From: JAWXCM01 sp034408745
Lineage (GTDB): Bacteria > Acidobacteriota > Terriglobia > Bryobacterales > Bryobacteraceae
Length of the DNA stretch: 45,810 nucleotides
NCBI GenBank assembly: GCA_034408745.1
Contig: JAWXCM010000179.1
Span: 1 to 45,810 of the forward strand
Direction: 5' to 3'
Positions 25,709 to 35,000 of the stretch are shown here, piece after piece (the stretch's first letter is position 1; every line of letters starts with the position of its first letter). Made by a program: the position numbers and the translations under genes. The notes beneath the pieces are model-generated. The model did no database searches. It was given only the letters and a program-made list of their open reading frames with translations, and had not been told where the DNA came from.

Positions 25709-26725
25709 TTATCGAGTGTAATTCAGCAGGTAATAATCTTTGTATTCACCGGTCATCACGCGGCGAATCCATTCCGGATTGTCCTGATACCAGCGTACGG
25801 TTTCAGCGAGACCTCGCTCAAATGGAACCAGCGGTTGCCAGCCGGTTTCGCGTTCGATCTTCTCGCTGGACAACGCATATCGGCGGTCGTGACCGGGCCG
25901 GTCCTTTACAGTGACCATCAGCGACTCCGGCTTGCCGGTGATCTCAAGTATCTTGCGAACCACATCGAGGTTGGGCAGTGACCGGCTGCCACCGATGTTG
26001 TAGACCTCTCCGAGGCGCCCTTTCCGCAGCACGGACAGAATCGCCCGGCAGTGATCCTCAACGTAAAGCCAGTCGCGAATCTGCATCCCGTCCCCGTAAA
26101 TCGGCAGGGATTTGTCCTCAAGCGCATTGGCGATCATGAGAGGAATCAGCTTCTCGGGAAACTGATACGGACCATAATTGTTGGAGGCGCGCGTCACCAC
26201 CACGGGGCAACGGAAGGTCCTGAAATACGAGAGCGCCAGCAGGTCCGAGCCCGCCTTCGAAGCCGAGTAGGGACTGCTGGGCAGCAGCGGGTACTCTTCA
26301 TCGGCATCGTGCGGGTCCGCAATACTGCCGTAGACCTCGTCGGTTGAGACGTGGATGTAACGGGGAACCTTGAGGGTTCGAACCGCTTCCAGCAGTGTGA
26401 AGGTGCCGCGAAGATTTGTCTCAAAAACAGGCGCCGGGCTGAGAATACTCCGGTCGACGTGGGATTCGGCTGCAAAGTGGACGATGGCGTCCGGCGAGGT
26501 CTCCGAAATCAGACGATTCACCAGGTCGGCGTCACAGATGTCGCCCTGTACAAATCGATACGCGGGATGATCGGCAACCGCGGCCAGGTTATCCAGATTG
26601 CCTGCGTACGTCAGTTTGTCGAGGACGGTTATCCCGGCACCGGGTTCCGGGCTTTCCGGCCCGAGCAGTAATCTTACGAAAGCGGAACCAATGAATCCCG
26701 CGCCGCCGGTAACAATCAACCTCAT
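25709..26725 (-). CDS. rmlB: dTDP-glucose 4,6-dehydratase
   Basis: The 338-residue short-chain dehydratase has the NAD motif TGGAGFIGS (6-14), HFAAESHVDRS, the catalytic triad region STDEVYG (Thr128, Asp129, Glu130), and Tyr153/Lys157 in YSASK, followed by RASNNYGPYQFPEKLIPLMI. This is diagnostic of RmlB (RfbB). It converts dTDP-glucose to dTDP-4-keto-6-deoxyglucose, the branch point to L-rhamnose and amino-deoxysugars. Its ATG overlaps the upstream epimerase gene's stop by four bases. No rmlD reductase is found in the window. Confidence 0.94.
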   Translation of the reverse strand: MRLIVTGGAGFIGSAFVRLLLGPESPEPGAGITVLDKLTYAGNLDNLAAVADHPAYRFVQGDICDADLVNRLISETSPDAIVHFAAESHVDRSILSPAPVFETNLRGTFTLLEAVRTLKVPRYIHVSTDEVYGSIADPHDADEEYPLLPSSPYSASKAGSDLLALSYFRTFRCPVVVTRASNNYGPYQFPEKLIPLMIANALEDKSLPIYGDGMQIRDWLYVEDHCRAILSVLRKGRLGEVYNIGGSRSLPNLDVVRKILEITGKPESLMVTVKDRPGHDRRYALSSEKIERETGWQPLVPFERGLAETVRWYQDNPEWIRRVMTGEYKDYYLLNYTR

Positions 26726-27276
26726 TTGTGTTGCAACTCCCAGTCGTAAGCGATCTTCGGATCGTTGTGTGGGATCCGTCCCTCGTCCTTCGGGTTATAT
26801 ACCCGGTTAGTGACGTAGACCAGCATCGCGTTGTTCTGACCGACTACTTTGTATCCGTGGCCCACACCGGGCGGGATCAGAATCTGCCAGGGTCGAAGGG
26901 CACCCACATACATCGTGTTCTTCTCGCCGAAACCAGGTGAACCAGGGCGAAGGTCGACCAGCGCCACCTGGAGCATTCCTTGTGCCGGAACCCAGAAATC
27001 GGTCTGCTCCAGATGGAAATGAAACGCTTTAATCGTGTTCGGATAACTGAGCGCGGCCGATACCTGGGTAGTGGCTGGATCGAAAGAGCCGGCCATTCCC
27101 TTTCCCATGCGGAGGACTTCCAGAAAATAACCGCGGTCGTCTGGCCAGAGAGAGTAAGGAGTTACCTGAACGCCCTCGATCAACTTCGGCGAATCGGGAG
27201 ACAGGATGACGGTGCCGATGCCTGCCTGGCATTCCGGAATGTCGATCCCTGCCAGGGCGGGAGCGGGAGCGGCCAT
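26722..27276 (-). CDS. rmlC: RmlC-like dTDP-4-dehydrorhamnose 3,5-epimerase family protein
   Basis: The ATG at 27274-27276 overlaps the rmlA stop by one base (TGATG) and gives 184 residues; the frame is open further upstream but that is rmlA-coding DNA. The cupin core is recognisable (VTPYSLWPDDRGYFLEVLRM, ALVDLRPGSP, LIPPGVGHGY). The usual RGLHYQ active-site strand is replaced by IKAFHFHLEQTDFW, as in a divergent subgroup of RmlC-like proteins. It may therefore be a standard 3,5-epimerase or a 3-epimerase/isomerase for another dTDP-ketosugar. Operon position between rmlA and rmlB supports a dTDP-sugar role. Confidence 0.8.
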   Translation of the reverse strand: MAAPAPALAGIDIPECQAGIGTVILSPDSPKLIEGVQVTPYSLWPDDRGYFLEVLRMGKGMAGSFDPATTQVSAALSYPNTIKAFHFHLEQTDFWVPAQGMLQVALVDLRPGSPGFGEKNTMYVGALRPWQILIPPGVGHGYKVVGQNNAMLVYVTNRVYNPKDEGRIPHNDPKIAYDWELQHK

Positions 27277-28031
27277 CAAGAACCTGCACCCATACCGGGG
27301 GCCGCCGCGGCGGCCTTCTGCGCCTTGTCCGCAACCAGGTTTGCCGCGCGGAGTAAGGATTCGAAGGTGCCCGCATCGGTCCACCAGCCGTCCAGGAACG
27401 AGAACTGCATCGTGCCTTCGCGGATGAATGCATTGTTTACGTCGGTGATTTCCAGTTCCCCACGATTGGATGGCACCAGCGTGCGAATTTTGGAAAACAC
27501 GCTGCTGTCGAACATATAGATACCGGTGACAGCGTAATTCGATTTCGGAGCTTTCGGCTTCTCTTCAATGCCGACAATGCGGTCGCCAGCGAGTTCGGCC
27601 ACGCCAAACCGCTCCGCGTCGTGCACTTCCTTCAACAGGATGCGGGCGCCGACCTCCTGTTCGCGAAACGCGTCGACAGCCCCACGAATAGAGCCCTCAA
27701 TGATGTTGTCGCCAAGGATTACACAAACCGGTCCGTCTCCGGCGAAGCGTTCCGCCAAAATAAGGGCGTCGGCGATGCCTCCCTCGCCTTCCTGGTAGGT
27801 GTAGCTGAGATGAGCGCCAAAGCGCTTCCCATTGGCCAGCAGACGAAGGAAATCACCGGAGTTTTTGCCACCGGTCACCAGCATGATCTCCTCGATCCCC
27901 GCTGTGGTCAGCGTCTCGATGGGGTAGCAGATCATCGGTTTGTCGTAAACCGGAAGCAGGTGTTTATTGGTGATCTTGGTTAGTGGGAACAGTCTGCTGC
28001 CTGTTCCTCCGGCGAGGATAACGCCTTTCAT
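27276..28031 (-). CDS. rmlA: Sugar-nucleotidyltransferase, RmlA-like
   Basis: The start is the ATG at 28029-28031, preceded on this strand by GGAGAGAGT, giving 251 residues; the reading frame is open 11 codons further upstream without support. The pyrophosphorylase signature GGTGSRLFPLT is at the N-terminus, followed by KHLLPVYDKPMICYPIETL, VILGDNIIEG, GVAELAGDRIVGIEEKPKAP and FLDGWWTDAGTFESLL. It should transfer dTMP to glucose-1-phosphate, giving dTDP-glucose for RmlB. It is the short form, lacking the C-terminal extension of the 290-residue RmlA enzymes, so a relative with another sugar-1-phosphate is possible. Confidence 0.87.
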   Translation of the reverse strand: MKGVILAGGTGSRLFPLTKITNKHLLPVYDKPMICYPIETLTTAGIEEIMLVTGGKNSGDFLRLLANGKRFGAHLSYTYQEGEGGIADALILAERFAGDGPVCVILGDNIIEGSIRGAVDAFREQEVGARILLKEVHDAERFGVAELAGDRIVGIEEKPKAPKSNYAVTGIYMFDSSVFSKIRTLVPSNRGELEITDVNNAFIREGTMQFSFLDGWWTDAGTFESLLRAANLVADKAQKAAAAAPGMGAGS

Positions 28032-28088
28032 ACTCTCTCCATTAGGGGTGTTTCGATTGTACAACGGAAGCGCCGGAAAACCCGAGCG

Positions 28089-29306
28089 TTAAGCGGTTTC
28101 CCCGTGCCCCGGCTGGAACCGTCCGTCGATCTGAGCTCTCCAGTGGGTGTCCAGCTTATTCGGCAGATCCGACCCGGCGGAGCGCGCCCAGGTCACGTCC
28201 AGCAAGCGAATCCCCAGTTCGGCCAGACGCGCGGAGAGAGAGAATTCATTTAGAATCGCAATGGCCTTTGCCTCGAAGTAGGGCAGTGTTTCCGGATTCA
28301 AATCGAACCGCGAATGCCATGCGACTCCCTGTCCTGTGCCCGGCCCGGTGAGCCAGCCTGTAATGTAGCCCTGCAGCTTGTGGTCGACCGGACTGTGCGC
28401 AAGGAATGGAGCTTGCGGGTTGCCGGCAAAAATCTCCGCCGGTGCGGTGACCGTGTGCAGATGCCCGAGTTTTCGCGCATCTTCTGCTCGCACGACAAAG
28501 AACGACGTCCGTATCCAGTGCTGGGCGGTCCGGCCGAACGCCGTCACGGCCTCGTTGTAACTGTCCAGATGTCCCAGTGCGACTGGGTAAGTTACAAGGC
28601 GCTGCAACAGTCCGGTTGAGAAGTGTTGAAGAAACTCAATGTAAAGCTGGTCGAAGGCATCTGTGGCGAAGAGTATCCAGTCGGGCGGGCCGCCCACGGC
28701 TTCCGACCATTCCAGCGCCTTCTGCCAGCCTGAAAACTCCCACGACGAGTTATCGCCGCCAATCGCAGTCACGCCTTCGTCCGTTAAGTACTCGCAATAG
28801 TCCGGGGGCAGCGCATTGTCCACGAGAACGGTCCAGATCTGTGCTTCGGAGAATCGGATGGAAAGCAGGGAGCGGAAGCGCGCCAGCGCCCCAGGATAAC
28901 GCTCAGACCCATAGCGCAGAAATAGCGCGGTGATTCGGACAGGCGGCGTCGCGGGGTTTTCCGCAGTCTGCACCAGATCATGGCCCGGGGGAACCCATGG
29001 CGATGGTTGTCGACCTTCCGACTGGCCGTACGCCAGGTAGTGAATCAGTGGGTCAAGCCCACCAGCTTTCACGTCGGGATAGCGCAGGGAATACCACCTG
29101 GGGCAGAACTCCTTTTCCAGTCGAGCCGCCGACGCGCCGTCGCGCACAAACCCGCGCAGGGGAACAATCCCTGGGACAAGCAGCAGCCGCGCGGCCACCG
29201 ACTTTCCGGCGATACGGCGGACCAGCAATGACAGGCGGCGAAGCAATGAGATGGTCAATTTTCGGGGCGGGGCCGGATCATGGGAATAATCACCGGCACG
29301 ATACAA
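28089..29306 (-). CDS. Glycosyltransferase-like protein with one WY-repeat
   Basis: About 405 residues if the TTG at 29304-29306 is used; another TTG at 29256-29258 is possible and would avoid overlap with the divergent ATG. Near residue 65 there is a single unit FCPRWYSLRYPDVKAGGLDP followed by LIHYLAYGQSEGRQPSP, the same module that is repeated ten times in the gene at 32030. From about residue 120 a probable GT-A-type domain follows (ITALFLRYGSERYPGALARF, WTVLVDNALPPDY, WILFATDAFDQLYIEF as a possible metal-binding strand, HWIRTSFFVVRAED). It resembles capsule-type glycosyltransferases of the rhamnan-synthesis kind, but the match is not certain. It heads the minus-strand rml operon. Confidence 0.6.
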   Translation of the reverse strand: MYRAGDYSHDPAPPRKLTISLLRRLSLLVRRIAGKSVAARLLLVPGIVPLRGFVRDGASAARLEKEFCPRWYSLRYPDVKAGGLDPLIHYLAYGQSEGRQPSPWVPPGHDLVQTAENPATPPVRITALFLRYGSERYPGALARFRSLLSIRFSEAQIWTVLVDNALPPDYCEYLTDEGVTAIGGDNSSWEFSGWQKALEWSEAVGGPPDWILFATDAFDQLYIEFLQHFSTGLLQRLVTYPVALGHLDSYNEAVTAFGRTAQHWIRTSFFVVRAEDARKLGHLHTVTAPAEIFAGNPQAPFLAHSPVDHKLQGYITGWLTGPGTGQGVAWHSRFDLNPETLPYFEAKAIAILNEFSLSARLAELGIRLLDVTWARSAGSDLPNKLDTHWRAQIDGRFQPGHGETA

Positions 29307-29956
29307 TGCCTGAGGATACTATAAATCCTCAAATATCCGCGCGTGAGTCAATGGCATTGAACAATCTCGCCGATACGCTGAACCGCATTGGAGAAAGGCT
29401 GGAGAACGCCCTGCTCGGCCCGCCTCCCGACCAGGAGCACTGGGCCGATGCCGAGGCATTGCTGGCGCTCGACGGTGAGGAATTCGTGGCCGCGGCCTAC
29501 CGCCTCCTTCTGGGACGGCAGGTGGAACCGGAAGGCCTTGCGTTCCATGCGGGGCGTCTGGCGGCTGGTGAGTTGACGAAGGTGCAATGGCTGCTGGCGC
29601 TGTCGAACACTCCGGAGGCAAGGGCTGCGAAGCCTGTCCTGCTTGGCTGGAGTGCGCTGCCTCCCGACTCGGCGTCGATGACGGACGGTGCCTGGGTGGC
29701 GGCCCTCTGTGTCCATCTGCATGGTGAGGAACCGCATCCCGATTCACTGATTCGCTGGGTGTCGCTGCTGGAAGCCGGCGCCGTCACCCGCGGCCAGGTG
29801 CGCCAGTATTTGTCACTTTGCGGGAGCCCTGCCAATGCACTGCCGGGGTCTGCCATCCCGGGTGAACTCAGCCGAATCCGCCGTACCACGTCCGACATGA
29901 AGCGTCAGTTGCAATGGCATGAGCAGGCCCTCCACTGGCTGCACCGGTCCCAATGA
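29306..29956 (+). CDS. DUF4214-like protein
   Basis: The ATG at 29306 gives 216 residues; the ATG at 29351 (MALNNLADTLNRIGERL) is the other candidate. The first option overlaps the divergent gene's putative TTG. Two DUF4214-like units are visible: EEFVAAAYRLLLGRQVEPEG with LLALSNTPEARA, and GAWVAALCVHLHGEEPHPDS with YLSLCGSPANA. A short basic helix ends the protein. It overlaps the next gene by ATGA, heading the plus-strand glycosyltransferase operon. No signal peptide or membrane helix is seen. Its role in glycan synthesis is inferred from the operon only. Confidence 0.72.
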   Translation: MPEDTINPQISARESMALNNLADTLNRIGERLENALLGPPPDQEHWADAEALLALDGEEFVAAAYRLLLGRQVEPEGLAFHAGRLAAGELTKVQWLLALSNTPEARAAKPVLLGWSALPPDSASMTDGAWVAALCVHLHGEEPHPDSLIRWVSLLEAGAVTRGQVRQYLSLCGSPANALPGSAIPGELSRIRRTTSDMKRQLQWHEQALHWLHRSQ

Positions 29957-31137
29957 GACGTGGACGGAAACCGCAGGTCCTGATCCTGAATGACTACCCG
30001 GTCGACCGCGTAGAAGGAGGAGGAGCGCAACGCATCCGGAGTCTGTACGAGGCAATGGCGGATCGCTTCGAACTGCACCTGCTTTGTTTGACCGACGGCG
30101 CCCATCTCAAAGAGACCAGCCTTGCCCCCGGGTTCCGGCAGACAGCTGTTCCAAAGACCGGCCGCCACCGCAAAACCCAGTCGCTGACGGTACCGCTTTC
30201 CGCCTACTCGGTTGAAGACGTAATTTCGCTGATTTGGTGCGCCATGAATGACGAGCTTCGGCACATGTTTCGACGTCTTGCCGACGAGGCTGATGTTCTG
30301 ATTTTTGAGCATGTATACATGGCTCCCCTGCGAGTTGCTGCGTCGCGCGAGATTCCGGTGGTCTACTCGGCGCAAAATGTGGAGTACCTGCTGAAGTCGC
30401 AGTTACTGCGGGGTCATCCATTTGAGGCAGACCTGCTTGAGGGAATCGATGCAGCCGAGGCCGACCTGCTGGAATCCGCCGCCGGAGTTGTCGCAGTTTC
30501 CGATGAAGACGCGGCGTATTTCCGTGAGCGCACGAAAAACCCGGTGACTGTCGTGGGAAATGGTGTGGATTCCGCTCAGTTTCTGGCTGTGGACCGCCGT
30601 GCAAAGGCGACCGTGCCCGAAGTGGTGTTCATCGGCAGCTGCCACCCGCCGAACGTCGAGGCGATGGGGTTCATTCTTTCCCAGCTGGCTCCGCGCTGTC
30701 CGGGTGTTTTGTTTCGCGTGATTGGGTCCGTTTCGCATGGTCTCAGGTCGGACGAGGTTCCCGGGAACGTAGAAATAACGGGCGTGATTTCCAGCGAAAG
30801 AAAGTCCGAAATGTTGCGTCGAGCCACCGCGGCGGTCAATCCCATGTTCAGCGGAAGCGGCTCCAACCTGAAGCTGGCCGAGTATTTTGCAGCTTCGCTG
30901 CCGGTGGTTTCCACTCCCTTCGGCGCCCGTGGTTATGCCGTAACCGACGGCATCCACCTGCGGATTGCCGGGGGCGAAGCGTTCGCCGACGCGCTGCAAT
31001 CGTTGCTGCAATCGCCTGAAGAACAGGCGTCGCTGTCCGCGTCGGGAAGGGCACTCGCGGAGCGGGACCTTTGCTGGACGTCGCTCAGTAAGCGCTACGC
31101 CGATTTGATCGAGCGTCTCACTGGAGGCTCGAATTGA
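29953..31137 (+). CDS. GT4-family glycosyltransferase
   Basis: The 394-residue GT-B enzyme has an N-terminal acceptor domain (VLILNDYPVDRVEGGGAQRI, VVYSAQNVEYLLKSQLL) and a C-terminal donor domain (TVVGNGVDSAQFL, VVFIGSCHPPNVEAMGFI, VNPMFSGSGSNLKLAEYFAA with the EX7E-type region, VVSTPFGARGY). It has the usual GT4 length and no membrane segment. It is encoded with four-base overlaps on both sides and probably adds one sugar of the surface glycan in the cytoplasm. The donor sugar is unknown. Confidence 0.9.
   Translation: MRRGRKPQVLILNDYPVDRVEGGGAQRIRSLYEAMADRFELHLLCLTDGAHLKETSLAPGFRQTAVPKTGRHRKTQSLTVPLSAYSVEDVISLIWCAMNDELRHMFRRLADEADVLIFEHVYMAPLRVAASREIPVVYSAQNVEYLLKSQLLRGHPFEADLLEGIDAAEADLLESAAGVVAVSDEDAAYFRERTKNPVTVVGNGVDSAQFLAVDRRAKATVPEVVFIGSCHPPNVEAMGFILSQLAPRCPGVLFRVIGSVSHGLRSDEVPGNVEITGVISSERKSEMLRRATAAVNPMFSGSGSNLKLAEYFAASLPVVSTPFGARGYAVTDGIHLRIAGGEAFADALQSLLQSPEEQASLSASGRALAERDLCWTSLSKRYADLIERLTGGSN
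31123..31127 (+). promoter_or_regulatory. Ribosome binding site that fixes a TTG start
   Basis: GGAGG lies six bases before the TTG at 31134-31136, inside the 3' end of the upstream GT4 gene. It supports TTG as the real start of the next gene, whose codon overlaps the upstream TGA. Confidence 0.7.
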
Positions 31138-32033
31138 ACCTGCGGCGACTCAAAGACGTTCTGCTGGAAGAAGGCGCTTCTTTCATTCAGAGACTGCACT
31201 GGCGCGTGAGGGACAGAGCTCCCAGCGAGTACGAGATGTCCTATTTCCTCGAGCAACTGTTGCTTCGGGGACAGAGCAAAGAAGAACTGGCCCGGTTCGT
31301 GCTGAGCCACCTCCCGACGCCCGCCGTGGCGGCGCAGCGTGCGCCGGAGCCAATCGATGCGGACATGACTGCCTGCCACGCGGGAGCACTTCTGGCATGG
31401 GACGGCAGCGACTTCGCCGTCAACCTTTGGCGATGCATCCTGAAGCGCGAACCGTCGCCGGAAGAACTGGCGCGGGCGCTCGACGTGACTGCATCCGGAT
31501 CACTGGGCAAATTTCGCCTGATGTTGCAGACCGCGCAGTCGGCCGACGCACGTGCGACGGTGGCTGGCCTCGACGCAGTACCTGTGGCGCCATCGGTCGG
31601 CACTGCCGGGGAGTTGCTGAAGCTGGAAGGCGAGGCATTTGTGCTGGCCTTGTATGGCGGCGTTCTGGGCCGGGAGCCCTCCGCGGCCGAGATGCGATCC
31701 GCGTATTCCGAGACACGAATCGACTTTCTGCTGCGGCTCTCTGAGCAATCGGGCGCACGGCAGCTCCCGGGGCTCGACGGGCTGCGGGCCTCGCGAGCAA
31801 AGCAGTCGGGCCTGGGCGGCTGGCTGGAGTCGCTGCGCTCGATCCCGCGAATGGCGCGGGAAATAGAGGCTCTGCACTGGCGGTGTTCCGCGGCGGAGCA
31901 CCGGGCGCTGCACATGGAACTGCTGGCCGCACACCTGCAGAGCCGGCTCGCAGAAACTGAGGACGAGCTGCTTCGGCTTGAGGCGCGGAGCGAGCGACTG
32001 GCACTCGGCCCGCAACGTGGCGGGGACACATGA
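31134..32033 (+). CDS. DUF4214-like protein with C-terminal coiled coil
   Basis: The 299-residue protein starts at a TTG backed by a strong GGAGG. Three DUF4214-like helical units are visible: ASFIQRLHWRVRDRAPSEYE, SDFAVNLWRCILKREPSPEE, and EAFVLALYGGVLGREPSAAE with RLSEQSGARQL. The last 70 residues (MAREIEALHWRCSAAEHRAL, LQSRLAETEDELLRLEARSE) are predicted coiled coil. There is no catalytic motif. It overlaps the 1016-residue glycosyltransferase gene by ATGA. The units plus a coiled coil suggest a scaffold or length-control partner of the glycosyltransferases, which is inference. Confidence 0.72.
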   Translation: MNLRRLKDVLLEEGASFIQRLHWRVRDRAPSEYEMSYFLEQLLLRGQSKEELARFVLSHLPTPAVAAQRAPEPIDADMTACHAGALLAWDGSDFAVNLWRCILKREPSPEELARALDVTASGSLGKFRLMLQTAQSADARATVAGLDAVPVAPSVGTAGELLKLEGEAFVLALYGGVLGREPSAAEMRSAYSETRIDFLLRLSEQSGARQLPGLDGLRASRAKQSGLGGWLESLRSIPRMAREIEALHWRCSAAEHRALHMELLAAHLQSRLAETEDELLRLEARSERLALGPQRGGDT

Positions 32034-35000
32034 TGGGCCGGCTTGCCGCGAGCCTGCACCAGTTTCTGTTTCGGGCAGACTCCGCAAAGCGAGACGCCTG
32101 GCAACTGCTTCGCTCCAGTGGTCTGTTCGATGAAGCATGGTACCGGCAGCGGTGTCCTGACGTCGACACGGCTGGATTCGACCCTCTGATTCACTACCTG
32201 GAATTTGGTGCGTCGGAGGGCCGGTCTCCCAACCCGCTGTTCGACGCCGAGTGGTATCGAGTTCGGGTTGCGGAACTCGGACAGAATGAGGCTCCGCTTC
32301 TGCATTTCGCGCGTGAAGGCTGGCGGCGCGGCTACCAGCCCCATCCGCTGTTCGACATGGTGTACTACAGGGAATTGCACCCCGGGGCCGTTGCGCCAGA
32401 CCGTAACCCTCTGGAACATTTCCTGCGAGAAGGCGAGCCACAAGGGTTCGACCCTCACCCGCTGTTCTGGACCGCCTTTTACCGGTCGCGGATTCCAGCC
32501 TCGGAAAGCCGGCCGGTCGCTCATTTCCTTTCCGGCAACGGCGACATCAGCCCGCATCCGCTTTTCGATCCCGCCTTCTACAGAAGCACCGCGCCTGTTG
32601 AGGGCAACGCGCTGGTGCACTATCTGAGGGCCGGAGCCACCGAGGGTCGCGATCCGCATCCGCTGTTCAGCACTTCGTATTACGCAACTCGCTACCGATC
32701 CATGTTGCAGGGCATGAATCCGCTGCAGCACTACGCGAAATTCGGCGGCGTGCTCATGCATCAGCGCCCGCACGTTCTGTTCGACCCGGAATATTATCTG
32801 AGCCGCCGTCCGGAAGCGGCTCGCCCGGGTCTGCCATTGCTCATCGATTTCCTGAACGCGGGAGCCGCTGCCGGAGCCGACCCGCACCCCCTGTTTCGCA
32901 TCGCGTATTACAAAGAGCAGGTCCCGGAACTGGCTGCATCGGGAGTCGATCCGGTTAGCCACTACCTGACCGTTGGCTGGAAGGCTGGCCGATCGCCACA
33001 TCCACTGTTCGATTCGGCCTGGTACGCCACCAAGCATCCTGAACTCACAGTCAGCCCGCTCGAACATTACCTGCGCCACTGCTTCGAGCCCGGTTGCGAT
33101 CCCAGTCCTCGCTTCCACACCTCTGAGTATCTGGCCACGTCGGGCCCGCTTCGCGCCGGTCAAACCCCGCTCGAGCATTATCTGGAACACCACCCGGGCG
33201 GCACGGGCGAGATCCCTGGCAGTGCGCACTTGGCTGAGTCGAGTAACAGTGCACGCTTCACGTGGAAAGATGTGGCCCGGCAATCGGGCTCAGGCTTCGA
33301 CGCGTTTGTGGATCTGAGCGAATCTGCACCCGGCGATGCCAGGGCGTGGCTGGCTTCCACAGTCCTTGCAGCCGAGGTCTGCACCGTCGTGGTGCTTTCG
33401 TTGTCGACCGTGCCGCCGGTACCCTCGAACTGGCGAATCATTGCCGCTCCGCACAGCGCCGCTGCGGCAGCGAAGTCACTGCGGGAAGCCGCGGTGGCCG
33501 GCGTCGACTGGCTGATGTTGCTCGGTTGCTTTGAAGTGCCGGCCTCAAGAGTTGAGGGGCTTCGCGCGGTCCTTGCTGCCGACCCGCTCTTCGGGTCCGT
33601 GGCAGCGCGAATCGCCGGCAGCAGTCGCCAGCACGTTCGAGGGCTTGCCTTGCACCGGAACCGGAGTATCCCGACTCCCAGCCTTGCGCGCGTGCCGGAG
33701 TTCTACATCCTGCCTGAGTACGTCGACGATGTTCTGCTGATTCGCCGCGAACTGGTGTCCGACTTCGTTGCCTCGCCCGAATGGAAGACACCCACAGGCG
33801 TCGTGGCGGACCTGCTTTACCGAGCCCGCCGGGTGGGATTCCGCACTTTAGCCGCTAATCGCGTGGTGGTTCCAGGGCTCGATCCACAGAGCCATGCGGC
33901 GCGGCTCGGCGTACACGCGGATCTGCGGCGGCTGGAGATGGAACAGCCCGATTTTCTGCGCGCCCGTCAGGAGACGGAGCGTCTGCCCCTGCATACTCGC
34001 GAAACACTCCTCACGGCTCCACCTCGCAGTCTGCTGGTGGACGCGCGGGGCATGGCGGCGGGGTATAACGGGACCAGCGAACTGATAACGGGTCTGCTCG
34101 ACGGAATGTACGCGGTCAACCGGGAGTGGAAAATCACGGTGCTGGTGAACCCCGGCGTCGATGCATTCCACGGGCTCTCTGCGCGCTATCCCGACTTCGC
34201 GATTACGGCCGCGCGCGATCCCGGCATACACGAGCTTTCCTTCTCCGCCTCTCAGCCCTGGTATCCCGACACGCTGCGGGAGGCGCACCGGCGATCCCTT
34301 ACCAATGTGTACTTCGTCTACGACACCATTGCGTGGGACGTGCTGTATCCGGCACCGGAGCAACTCACTGACACGCTGCAAAGACTCGCGCGCACGGCCG
34401 ACGGGCTGGTGTACTTGTCCCACTTCACGCAGCAGCGCTTCGAGACGCGGTTCCCGCGGGCTCGGGCGACCCGGGCGCACATTTGCCGCCCCTCGATGTC
34501 GCCCGATGAGTACGTCGACGAAACGCTGGCCACACGTGACGAGGGGTACCTGCTGGTGGCCGGGAATGAGTACGATCACAAGGCTGTCGAGCCCACGGTT
34601 CATGCGCTCCGCAAGGCATTCCCCGACAGGAAGATACGTGTCACCGGGCCCGTGAGAGATGGTGGCTTGCACGTCACGGGACTCCCGATTGGCGACGTTC
34701 CGCAGAGGCTGATCGACAGTTTCTATGCCGGTGCGAGAGCGGTGATCTTTCCGTCGTACTACGAAGGCTTTGGGTTCCCGATGGTGCGTGGGCTTAGTTA
34801 TGGCAAGCCGGTGCTGGTCCGGGAGTCGGCTCTGGCCGATGAAATCGCGGCGCTGTACCGTGGTCCCGGAACGCTGCTAAAGTTTCGGACGCAACAGGAA
34901 CTGGTGGAACAGGTGGCCGCCATTTTGCAAAACGAACCCAGACCGGGAACGACTTTCCCGGGCGAACTGTCCGGCCGGGGCTGGCGCGAAAGTGCGTCTG

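Noticed and set aside
31241..33283. 680-codon open frame on the minus strand
   Set aside because: It lies over two well-supported plus-strand genes; the repeat array imposes a periodic open antisense frame with Arg/Ser-rich content.
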